A stretch of DNA of 64,000 nt from JAWKOK01 sp963765875. GTDB taxonomy: Bacteria > Chloroflexota > Anaerolineae > Caldilineales > Caldilineaceae. The notes under the pieces are model-generated. The model did no database searches and was not told the DNA's origin. It saw nothing but the letters and a program-made list of their open reading frames with translations. This document shows, one piece after another, positions 55,850-63,403 of this stretch. Position 1 is the stretch's first letter. The number at the start of each line of letters is the position of its first letter. Location: positions 124,001-188,000 of the forward strand of contig CAVXYK010000029.1 of the NCBI GenBank assembly GCA_963765875.1, read 5' to 3'. The position numbers and the translations under genes were made by a program.

Positions 55850-57122
55850 TTGTCAGACTTGAATCTGAAGGACACGAAGCATGCTGAAACCTGCAACCTT
55901 GCCCTGGAAGATATGGGCGATCTGGCCGAGATCATCCCGGCCGCCGACCCGGAAGTTCGCGTCCGCTACAAGCCCATTCCCAGCTTTGATGACTATCAAC
56001 GTCGCGCCATCATCCCGGTCTGCGAACCGACCTTGACCGGCAACGAGATGAAGTACGTGCAGCAGGCCGTAGAGACCAACTGGATCTCGTCTGCAGGCAG
56101 CTTCATCCGTGAATTCGAGGCCAACTTTGCTGAGGCCTGCGAAACCAAGTACGGCATTGCCTGCGCCAACGGCACCGTCGCAATGCATCTGGCCCTGGCC
56201 ACGCTGGGGCTGGAGCCGGGCGACGAGGTGATCATCCCGACCTTCACCATGATCGCCACGGCCAATGCCGTCATCTACTGCGGGGCGACGCCGGTATTGG
56301 TCGATCAAGAGCCGGACCTACTGGCAGATGGACATCGACCAGATCGCGGCCAAGATCACGCCGCGCACCAAGGCCATCATGCCGGTACACATCTACGGCC
56401 ATCCGGTCGACATGGATCCGCTCATGGAGCTGGCCGACAAACATGGCATCATGGTCATCGAGGACGCGGCCGAGGCCCATGGAGCCGAGTACAAAGGGCA
56501 ACGCTGCGGCGGCTTGGGTCATGCCGCGGGCTTCAGCTTCTACGGCAACAAGATCATCACGACCGGCGAGGGCGGCATGGTCACCACCAATGACCGTGAG
56601 ATGGCTCAGCTGGCCTGGAATCTGCGCGACCACGCCTTCAGCACTGAACGTCACTTCTGGCACAAGTTTGTCGGCTTCAACTACCGCATGACCAACTTGC
56701 AGGCTGCTGTCGGCCTGGCCCAGGTCGAGCAGATGGACGATTTACGTGGCGGCACGGCGCGGCAATGCGGCCAATACACTGGCGACTCTCCTCGTTCCCG
56801 GCATCACCACGCCGCCTGAGGCCGACTGGGCCAAGAACGTCTATCTGGATGTATGGTATCTTGGTCGATGCCGAGGAATATGGCATGAACCGCGATGAAT
56901 TGCGCGTCGTTCTGGCCGACAACGGCATCGAGACGCGAACTTTCTTCATTCCCATGCATTGCCAACCCATCTACTGGGAGCAGTTCAAGGGGGAGCGCTA
57001 TCCGGTGGCCGAACAGTTCTGTCGGGATGGACTTCTATCTGCCGTCGGCGTCGTCACTGACGTTGGGCGAGATCGAGTATGTAGCCGAGGTGATTCGCGA
57101 GGCTTGTCCGAATTTGAAATGA
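55850..57122 (+). pseudogene. DegT/DnrJ/EryC1/StrS aminotransferase (perosamine synthetase-like), frameshifted
   Basis: PLP-dependent sugar aminotransferase. The start is uncertain (TTG 55850 or later). Parts are IIPVCEPTLTGNEMKYVQQA, VETNWISSAG, KYGIACANGTVAMHLALATL, VIIPTFTMIATANAVIYCGA, then after a shift near 56310 MPVHIYGHPVDMDPLMELAD, IEDAAEAHGAEYKGQRCGGL and FSFYGNKIITTGEGGMVTTN (PLP-binding Lys). RMTNLQAAVGLAQVEQM follows. Further shifts near 56750, 56850 and 57025 lead to ELRVVLADNGIETRTFFIPM, HCQPIYWEQFKGERY and LGEIEYVAEVIREACPNLK. It is about 420 aa in all. It would make an amino-deoxy sugar nucleotide for the surface glycan. Confidence 0.8.
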
Positions 57123-57149
57123 CGGCAAAGCTCAACCAAGGGGCATGGA

Positions 57150-57238
57150 TCTCGCCACAGAGACGCGGAGGAAGGCACGGAGGAGGGCACAGAGACCACA
57201 GAGGAAAAGCGGAGAAAAATGCTCTTCATCTGTGGCTA
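57150..57238. repeat. Dispersed 'cacagagacgcggag' repeat, copy 2
   Basis: GCCACAGAGACGCGGAGG, GGCACGGAGGAGGGCACAGA and ACCACAGAGG words in an 89-bp stretch after the aminotransferase stop, ending near CATCTGTGGC. Related to 3012-3068. Confidence 0.6.
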
Positions 57239-57317
57239 ATTCTCTGGTCGTGCAGCGGAGCTACTGCTATTCACAGCGGCATTCAGGTATTGCCGTGGAG
57301 CAGCATGGCGGGACTAC

Positions 57318-58193
57318 CTATCCGCTCAGGGTCGGCGCAGAGATATCATAGACGCTTTGAGCAAAGGCCAGAATCCTCGCTTCAGCGTCCTCATCATCAG
57401 TCAACCCGTCATCGTCAATCAACTCGGCGTAGGGAAATATGCTTCCTTCCCATCGTCGGTATGCCAGGCAGCGCCTTCAGGCAAAGGTTTGTCCAGAAGC
57501 TGATCCGCCTCGAATGGCCATGGGTTTGAGTAGAAGTAGGCAGGCGACGCCGGGAAGAATCCAAGGTTGAGCTGCGACGGCGCCGAAACAACCTCATCAC
57601 CCTCGGCATATTCGACCATCCGCGTGCCGTACGACTGAAACGCTAGATCAAAGCCGTGGGTCCAGAAGTTGATCGGGCTGACATCGCGGGAGAGAGTGGC
57701 ACGATGTTGTTCGAAGATGCGGTCTACATCTAGAAGCAGTTCGAAGAATCGCCCCGCTGCCACGGAAATCGTACGGTTCGTGGGGTATCATCAACAAACT
57801 TCTAGCGAGGATATTCGCCGGTGAGATCGCAAGGTCGGAAACTGCTCCCAGCACGGCGTAGCCCATCTCCGTGGCCGTCGAACCGGCAGCCATGTCGAAC
57901 ACACGGGGCGAACCCTCATCGGTTGCCAAGACAATCTGATGTCGATTGAAGTTCATCTCTAGCCAACATGCTCCCTCCTGCGGTAGCGCCATCTTCTCAG
58001 TCACCAGGCCATCCGATTGCACCTTCAGGCTGACGTGCCACCATTTTGGATGCGGCTCAGCATGGACGTTGGCTACAGCGCTCAATATCCGGCTGTAGAG
58101 ATGCAGTGTGCTGCGTGTAGATTGCCAATCGCCTAAATATGGGAAAGTCGATCCATCTGCTAGTTGCTTCTGCGATGCGTGGTACGTTGTCAT
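57318..58193 (-). CDS. DUF5996 protein, frameshifted
   Basis: ATG 58193 (MTTYHASQKQLADGSTFPYL). Family-typical parts are WQSTRSTLHLYSRILSAVAN, KWWHVSLKVQSDGLVTEKMA and MNFNRHQIVLATDEGSPRVF. After a shift near 57755 come RFFELLLDVDRIFEQHRATL, SPINFWTHGFDLAFQSYGTR, LNLGFFPASPAYFYSNPWPF and GAAWHTDDGKEAYFPT. A second shift near 57430 leads to AEARILAFAQSVYDISAP and the stop at 57318. About 291 aa, as expected for DUF5996. Function is unknown. It is the last gene of the frameshift-rich stretch. Confidence 0.72.
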
Positions 58194-58216
58194 TGTGGAG
58201 TCTCCAGTCATGAAGG

Positions 58217-58251
58217 AAAAGAAGTCGGGCTTATGGCAGAAGCCCGACTTC
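58217..58251 (-). terminator. Rho-independent terminator of the sigma/anti-sigma operon
   Basis: A perfect 11-bp stem GAAGTCGGGCT / AGCCCGACTTC (58221-58231, 58241-58251). On the minus strand it is followed by TTTTCC. Located 29 bases after the anti-sigma stop. Confidence 0.7.
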
Positions 58252-58279
58252 TATGCGTTCGATGCGATTTGGATTCGAA

Positions 58280-58615
58280 CTAGGCAACCGATTCCAGCGC
58301 CTGCCGTAGCGCCTCATACTCTTCGCGGCAATCTCGGCAACGCTCGGCATGTTCTTGCACCAGCGGCATGAGCGCAGCAACATCCTCACCGGAGAGATCG
58401 AGCTCCACAAAGCGATCCATCTGTGCGAAGAACTCGTCACAATCGAGCTCATCCGGCTCAACGCTCATCGCCATGTTGATGACCATTTTAGCGTCCAGCG
58501 CCGGACGGTCCGATGATGCAGCGCCCGAATCTTTTACTGGCTTCTCAGTCTCAGGCGAACCATCACCGGAGTCCATACCAAACCATGCTTGAATTCGTTT
58601 GTACCAGTCTTGCAT
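58280..58615 (-). CDS. Anti-sigma factor-like protein with a His-Cys-Cys zinc-finger motif
   Basis: A 111-aa protein, no membrane segment. The C-terminal half has ELDCDEFFAQMDRFVELDLS, GEDVAALMPLVQEHAERCRD and CREEYEALRQALESVA, i.e. the HxxxCxxC motif of zinc-binding anti-sigma domains (zf-HC2 type). The N-terminal 60 residues look disordered. It lies 32 bases downstream of the ECF sigma gene, the usual order for a sigma factor and its controller. It probably holds the sigma factor inactive in the cytoplasm, since no transmembrane part is visible. Confidence 0.75.
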   Translation of the reverse strand: MQDWYKRIQAWFGMDSGDGSPETEKPVKDSGAASSDRPALDAKMVINMAMSVEPDELDCDEFFAQMDRFVELDLSGEDVAALMPLVQEHAERCRDCREEYEALRQALESVA

Positions 58616-58647
58616 AATGCTGCCTACTCTCGACCTGTCGTGATGTT

Positions 58648-59274
58648 CTAATCAAAACTTGCCAGAATCTCTTCGCTTGAATAGCCTGATGCCAGCAGTT
58701 CCTTCTTGAGCCGGCTGCGGGCGTCGTGCATCAGCTTATAGAGCGCGTTGCGGTTGCTGCCCATTCGAACGGCGACCTCTTCCATGGGCACGCCCTCGAC
58801 CATGACGGCCATCATGGCCGTGCGCTGGCGTTCGGTCAATCGGGTGGCGATGGTCTGTTGCACCACTTCGAGCAACGTATCACGCACAGCTTGGGTCTCG
58901 GGATCCGGCGCGTCGTCGGCCAGCAACAGGGGAGTGAAGTCGCCCCTGGCGTCGCCTTCCTCGCCTTCGACCACACGCTCCAAGGACCAATCCTGCCAGC
59001 GTTTGCGACGTAGCTCGGTGTAGGCAACGCGCACGGCGATCTTCTGCGCCCACGTTGTAAAGCGGCTTTCGCCTCTGAAAGAATCAAGCCCGTTGAGAAT
59101 CTTCAACAATGCATCCTGGGCAAAGTCCTCCAGATCAGGCTCGGTGACGTTTCCGCCGCGCAGTAACGCATTGCCCAATCCACGGACGAGTAGCGCCCTC
59201 AGATCAGCCAGTGCCGGATCAGCATCGGCACTCGTCAGCGCGGCAATCCATTCGTCGTTTGTCCGCTGGCTCAT
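58648..59274 (-). CDS. ECF-type RNA polymerase sigma factor
   Basis: A 208-aa protein with region 2 (EDFAQDALLKILNGLDSFRG, ESRFTTWAQKIAVRVAYTEL, RRKRWQDWS: -10 recognition and core binding) and region 4 (TRLTERQRTAMMAVMVEGVP, MEEVAVRMGSNRNALYKLMH, DARSRLKKELL: -35 recognition). A Glu/Asp-rich linker of about 45 aa joins them. The gene is intact and is followed by the anti-sigma-like gene. Target promoters cannot be named. Confidence 0.92.
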   Translation of the reverse strand: MSQRTNDEWIAALTSADADPALADLRALLVRGLGNALLRGGNVTEPDLEDFAQDALLKILNGLDSFRGESRFTTWAQKIAVRVAYTELRRKRWQDWSLERVVEGEEGDARGDFTPLLLADDAPDPETQAVRDTLLEVVQQTIATRLTERQRTAMMAVMVEGVPMEEVAVRMGSNRNALYKLMHDARSRLKKELLASGYSSEEILASFD

Positions 59275-59464
59275 TTGACATCGTCCTGTTCAAGGTTGTG
59301 AAACTGGTTGAGGACGATTGTACCATGCTCTCTTTGTTGCCGAACGAAGCAAACTTACATTGGCTGCCTAAACTGAAAGTACGACGAGATGATATCTTTT
59401 GGAATTGAGAGATTTTAGCCTTCGGCCTGAGATTGGGCGATTCCTGACAAGCCCGCAATCTCTC

Positions 59465-59506
59465 AATCCCTAAATCCCTAAATCCCTAAATCCCTAAATC
59501 CCTAAG
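59465..59506. repeat. 8-bp tandem repeat (CCCTAAAT) x about 5
   Basis: About five head-to-tail copies of CCCTAAAT in the gap between the sigma gene's promoter side and the TlpA gene end. No sign of coding. Confidence 0.9.
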
Positions 59507-59535
59507 AATCAGTTTAGTTCAACGATAAACTCCAA

Positions 59536-60150
59536 TCACAAGCCAGTCATCCCCACAAGCTGCTCATCGATAAAGGCCTGGGTCACCGGCCCATAGAAGA
59601 CTGTCTCCACGTCGCCGTTGGGGTTAATGAAGATGGACGCCGGTTGACCGCGTACTTCATAGAGCGTTGCCACGTCGCCCTCTTCATCCAGCACGACCGG
59701 AAAGGTGACGCCAAACTCGTTGACAAAGGCTTGAACATCGTCTTGGTTGCCTTCACGCTGGGTCAAGTTGACCCCGAGCACCACCACGCCCTCATCCTGT
59801 CTAGTCAGATGGGTCTCTTGCAGATGGGGCATTTCCAGACGACAGGGGCCACACCACGAGGCCCAGAAGTTGACAATAACCGGCCGCCCGTGAAAGTCAC
59901 TCAACGAGACAGGCTCGCCGCTGTCTAGAGAGAACAGCGTGAAATCCGGGGCTGGATGGCCGGCTGCCGGTGCAGGCGGTAGCGGGTTGGTCACTGTTTC
60001 GATGTCTGAGTCTTTGGCTGAGGATGTTGCCGCCTGGCTCTCTGTTTTTCCGCCGGCGGCGCTCCACAGAATCGCTGTCACACCAGCCATCAGCAGGCCG
60101 ACGATCAGCACCGTCCAGAATGTTCGATTGAGTTTGCGATTGGTATCCAT
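59536..60150 (-). CDS. TlpA/ResA-family thiol-disulfide oxidoreductase
   Basis: A 204-aa membrane-anchored thioredoxin-like protein. An N-terminal helix (FWTVLIVGLLMAGVTAILWS) is followed by a Ser/Thr/Pro linker. The domain has PAPDFTLFSLDSGEPVSLSD, VIVNFWASWCGPCRLEMPHL (redox pair Cys100-Cys103), VVVLGVNLTQREGNQDDVQA and the cis-Pro region YEVRGQPASIFINPNGDVET. It probably keeps cytochrome c or other exported thiols reduced outside the membrane. The gene is intact. Confidence 0.92.
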   Translation of the reverse strand: MDTNRKLNRTFWTVLIVGLLMAGVTAILWSAAGGKTESQAATSSAKDSDIETVTNPLPPAPAAGHPAPDFTLFSLDSGEPVSLSDFHGRPVIVNFWASWCGPCRLEMPHLQETHLTRQDEGVVVLGVNLTQREGNQDDVQAFVNEFGVTFPVVLDEEGDVATLYEVRGQPASIFINPNGDVETVFYGPVTQAFIDEQLVGMTGL

Positions 60151-60200
60151 GGTTCTGTCCTATTCCCGCGCTTTATTTCGTTACCCTTGGGCCAGGGGTT

Positions 60201-60415
60201 CTGCCCATAGGCATCAAGCTAAGGTTATGTCTAGCATCGCCGTCGGTTTCGGCAGGGATAAATCCCGCCGCTAACAGCGAGAAGCCGCCTCAGCGGCTGA
60301 AAGTTAGCGCCTGAGGGCGCTTTTCACTGTTAGCAGCCGGCTTCAGCCGTTGCTGCACACCGGTTCAAACCGATGACGAAATCAACATAATCCTTAGCTT
60401 GATGCCTATGGGGGT
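60201..60415. repeat. Composite palindromic element, family 1, copy C
   Basis: Same orientation as copy A and very similar in the core (GGCAGGGATAAATCCCGCCG, TTAGCAGCCGGCTTCAGCCG, CACACCGGTTCAAACCGA). The core ends pair with the bases outside them (CCCATAGGCATCAAGC / GCTTGATGCCTATGGG). The outer hairpin is GGGGTTCTGCCC on the left and GGGGTTCTACCC on the right. Confidence 0.82.
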
Positions 60416-60446
60416 TCTACCCGACACTCTCCGGGCTTGCCACGAT

Positions 60447-60544
60447 TGAGACAGTGGGTTTTCCTGGTGCGGTCGGCCCTCGACCATCCGACCCTGATTC
60501 ATCCGATCGTGATTCATCCGCCATCAGGAAAACCCACTGTCTCA
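60447..60544. repeat. Inverted-repeat element with perfect 20-bp arms
   Basis: TGAGACAGTGGGTTTTCCTG (60447-60466) and its exact complement (60525-60544) around a 58-bp centre with ATCCGA/GATTCATCCG repeats. One copy in the window. Confidence 0.75.
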
Positions 60545-60676
60545 TGGACGACATGTTGGCTTCGGATCTTACGTGCGTGCGGTCGGACTGGACAAAAACG
60601 CTTGGCGTGCGCTGTTGAACAGAGTGGCGGCGATTCGTGAGAGCGACTCTATGTCGGCTGGAGACGCTTGAAACAG

Positions 60677-60707
60677 AAAACGGGCCGTCGGCTTGACCGA
60701 CGGCCCG
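60677..60707 (-). terminator. Rho-independent terminator of the SMP-30 gene
   Basis: An 11-bp stem CGGGCCGTCGG / CCGACGGCCCG around a 5-base loop. On the minus strand it is followed by TTTTCTGTTT. About 70 bases after the SMP-30 stop. Confidence 0.78.
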
Positions 60708-60777
60708 ATTTGCACCCATCACTCAGACTACGCAACGAGGGAAACGAAAGAAAGTCACTTATGCGGACGTTGATTCG

Positions 60778-61701
60778 CTACGGGCGCTGAACTCCCCGCG
60801 TGTTGAGCATGATGGAATAGAGCGAAGTGGTGGCAACGATGAAGAGGCGATCCTTGTCAGGTCCGCCAAAGGTACAGTTGGCCACGACTTCAGGCACAAG
60901 GATTTTGCCAAGCAACTCGGCATCAGCGCTGAACACGTGGATGCCGTCGGCTGCGCTCGTAAAAAGGTGACCGTTCATGTCGATGCGAAAACCGTCGGAC
61001 AACCCTGGCGTAATCTCAGCAAAGAGACGTCCATTGGTCAGAAACGGGCTTGACATTGCGCCTTGCACCACATCAAAGGCGCGGATATGGTGAGGTCCGC
61101 CCTCCGTGTGCGAACCACCGGTGTCCGAGATGTAGAGCACTCGTTCGTCAGGTGAAAAGGCCAGTCCATTGGGCTTGTCAAAGTCGTCCGCTACCACAGT
61201 CAGGTCGCCTGTTTCGGGATCGAGGCGATAGACAAAGTTGGCCCCGATTTCGCTCTCAGCCTGATAGCCCTCGACATTGCTGAGGATGCCGTAGGGCGGA
61301 TCCGTGAACCAGATGGTCCCGTCAGACTTGACCACCAGATCGTTGGGCGAATTGAGTTTCTTGCCCTGATAGCGGTCTACCAACACGGTGACGCTGCCAT
61401 CTGCTTCGGTGCGTGTAACGCGCCGCCCGCCATGTTCACAACTGACCAGCCGTCCTTGCAAGTCCCGGTAATGTCCATTGGTGAAATTGGCCGGTTCCCT
61501 GAAAACGGACATTCCATCTGGCTCTGACCAACGCAACATGCGGTTGTTGGGAATGTCACTCCACAACAGACAATCGTCTTCCTCAAAATAGACTGGGCCT
61601 TCAGCCCAGACCGTACCGGTACACAGTTTCTCCAGCACCGAATCGGGTCGCAGCAGCGCCCGGAATCGATCATCGTATATCTCAAACCCCGTGCTAATCA
61701 T
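60778..61701 (-). CDS. SMP-30/gluconolactonase/LRE-family protein
   Basis: A 307-aa beta-propeller lactonase. ATG 61701 (MISTGFEIYDDRFRALLRPD) with GGAGAAAAAC upstream is preferred over the frame start at 61809, which runs into a repeat. Family parts are CTGTVWAEGPVYFEEDDCLL (metal-binding Glu), WSDIPNNRMLRW, KLNSPNDLVVKSDGTIWFTD (Asn-Asp metal site), GLAFSPDERVLYISDTGG (Asp-related strand) and GLSDGFRIDMNGHLFTSAAD (Asp). It probably opens a sugar lactone such as gluconolactone. It pairs in theme with the lactonase at 62167. Confidence 0.85.
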   Translation of the reverse strand: MISTGFEIYDDRFRALLRPDSVLEKLCTGTVWAEGPVYFEEDDCLLWSDIPNNRMLRWSEPDGMSVFREPANFTNGHYRDLQGRLVSCEHGGRRVTRTEADGSVTVLVDRYQGKKLNSPNDLVVKSDGTIWFTDPPYGILSNVEGYQAESEIGANFVYRLDPETGDLTVVADDFDKPNGLAFSPDERVLYISDTGGSHTEGGPHHIRAFDVVQGAMSSPFLTNGRLFAEITPGLSDGFRIDMNGHLFTSAADGIHVFSADAELLGKILVPEVVANCTFGGPDKDRLFIVATTSLYSIMLNTRGVQRP

Positions 61702-61768
61702 TTTGTGTTTTTCTCCCAAGATTACCCCAATCAACGTCTTGCTCACAGACATCAGGGTTTCAGTTCGT

Positions 61769-61899
61769 GACTCTACTGCAAAAAACCTTTTCTTGACACG
61801 AATGACCACGCATTTTCACGAATTTCATCGTCGCCCCAGAGAGAAAATTCGTGTGAATTCGTGTGAATTCGTGTCTGGATCCCTTTTTGCAGTAGAGTC
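61769..61899. repeat. GACTC-ended 'cacgaatt' element, family 5
   Basis: Perfect 16-bp terminal repeats GACTCTACTGCAAAAA and TTTTTGCAGTAGAGTC, with an interior of ACACGAAT/AATTCGTGT words. Related to 42228-42457. It makes up part of the 465-base gap between the two divergent lactonase genes; the rest of the gap shows nothing certain. Confidence 0.82.
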
Positions 61900-62166
61900 A
61901 GTTCGCTCAGACTGAACTCGTTGCCACCTCGACTGTAGCCCTGAACATGCTGGTCTGTCAAACAGATTTGGGGATGGCAAGATAAAGCTGACGCCGCCCA
62001 GGTAGAGGCAAGGCATTCCCAACAATCGAACGCCTCCATTGACAATCAACACGCGGCGGGCTACACTCGGACTCATTGAAGAATCTTGCAACTGTGGCGT
62101 GCAGACTATCTCCACACTGCCTGTACGATACATCATAGCGATATTGAAATCTGCGAGGAGCAAACG

Positions 62167-63261
62167 ATGACCGTGACCAATCTCATGTACATTGGTGCAT
62201 ACACCCGCAGCGAGCCTCATGTACAGGGTGCTGCCCAAGGCATATACACCTATCAAGTCGATCCTGAAACAGGCGCGCTTGCCCACATCGAAACCACATC
62301 AGGGTTGGAGAATCCAACTTTTCTAACTGTCGATCCGACCGAGCGATTTCTCTATGCCGTCAGCGAGGTAGGGGAATACGAGGGCAAGCCATCCGGCGCG
62401 GTGGCGGCGTACGCCATTGACGACGAGGGCGGACTGACGCTACTCAATCAGCAGGCGAGCCATGGGATCGCGCCTTGCCATGTCTGTGCAGGCCCTGACG
62501 GCAGCTACCTGCTGCTCACCAACTACGGTTCCGGCGTAGTCTCCATGTTTCCCGTGGCTGAAGACGGTAGCCTGAAACCCGCGAGCTGCGTCATTCAACT
62601 CGAAGGGGCCGGCATCAACCCGCAGCGCCAGGAAGGGCCACACGCCCATTCGGTCAACATCGACCCGACCGGGCGCCTGGCGGTTGTCGCCGATCTGGGC
62701 ACTGACAAGGTCATGATCTACGCCATCGATAGCAAAAACGGACAGTTGACGCCGGCCGCACAGCCATGGGCAGAAGCAGAGCCCGGCTCCGGACCACGCC
62801 ATTTTGCCTTCCATCCTGATCGCAAACATGCATACCTGATTCAAGAGATGGGATCCATGATCACGCTCTTTGATTATGATGAGGCAAGCGGCGGCCTGAC
62901 GGCAAAGCAGACCATCTCCACCTTACCGGACGACTATGATGGTGACAGCACCTGCGCCGATATCCACATCCACCCATCGGGTCGATTTCTCTATGGCTCC
63001 AATCGGGGTCATGACAGCATCGCCATCTTCGAGATCGATGCAGAGAACGGCAAGCTCACGTCCGTCGGACACGAGTCAACCCGTGGAAAGACGCCGCGCA
63101 ATTTCGCTCTCGACGCGGCAGGTCGCTATCTGTACGCGGCCAATCAGGACACACATACTGTCGAGACATTCTCCATCGATCAGACAACGGGCCTGCTCAC
63201 CCACTGCCACAGCGCTGAAGCGCCGTCGCCGGTCTGCCTGCATATTATCGGGCAGGGCTGA
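62167..63261 (+). CDS. 6-phosphogluconolactonase-type seven-bladed beta-propeller (lactonase family)
   Basis: A 364-aa YbhE/Pgl-type protein. ATG 62167 has a GAGGAG site; the frame can be read back to 62086 but without one. Blade motifs repeat: LENPTFLTVDPTERFLYAVS, GIAPCHVCAGPDGSYLLLTN, EGPHAHSVNIDPTGRLAVVA, GSGPRHFAFHPDRKHAYLIQ, CADIHIHPSGRFLYGSNRGH and KTPRNFALDAAGRYLYAANQ. His and Arg of the family (HAHSVN, GPRHFAFHP) are present. It probably hydrolyses 6-phosphogluconolactone in the cytoplasm (pentose phosphate pathway). The gene is intact. Confidence 0.88.
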   Translation: MTVTNLMYIGAYTRSEPHVQGAAQGIYTYQVDPETGALAHIETTSGLENPTFLTVDPTERFLYAVSEVGEYEGKPSGAVAAYAIDDEGGLTLLNQQASHGIAPCHVCAGPDGSYLLLTNYGSGVVSMFPVAEDGSLKPASCVIQLEGAGINPQRQEGPHAHSVNIDPTGRLAVVADLGTDKVMIYAIDSKNGQLTPAAQPWAEAEPGSGPRHFAFHPDRKHAYLIQEMGSMITLFDYDEASGGLTAKQTISTLPDDYDGDSTCADIHIHPSGRFLYGSNRGHDSIAIFEIDAENGKLTSVGHESTRGKTPRNFALDAAGRYLYAANQDTHTVETFSIDQTTGLLTHCHSAEAPSPVCLHIIGQG

Positions 63262-63302
63262 TCGCGACAGATCAAACGGCCGAACGTGCGACAGACGGAC
63301 AT

Positions 63303-63345
63303 AGACAGAGATCCCCAGGCCTAAACGGCCTGGGGATCTCTGTCT
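63303..63345. terminator. 19-bp perfect hairpin between convergent genes
   Basis: Arms 63303-63321 and 63327-63345 pair without mismatch (AGACAGAGATCCCCAGGCC and its complement). No T-run follows on the plus strand. It lies between the converging lactonase and membrane-protein genes. Just after it, TTCGTACATCCAC is repeated three times (63357-63397). Confidence 0.6.
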
Positions 63346-63403
63346 AGCAACATCTTCTTCGTACATCCACTTCGTACATCTATTTCGTACATCCACAAGG
63401 AGG

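Larger units (their letters stand above)
60151..60777. other. Repeat-filled gap of 627 bases
   Basis: Holds family 1 copy C (60201-60415), an inverted-repeat element (60447-60544) and a terminator (60677-60707). No gene is seen. Confidence 0.6.
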
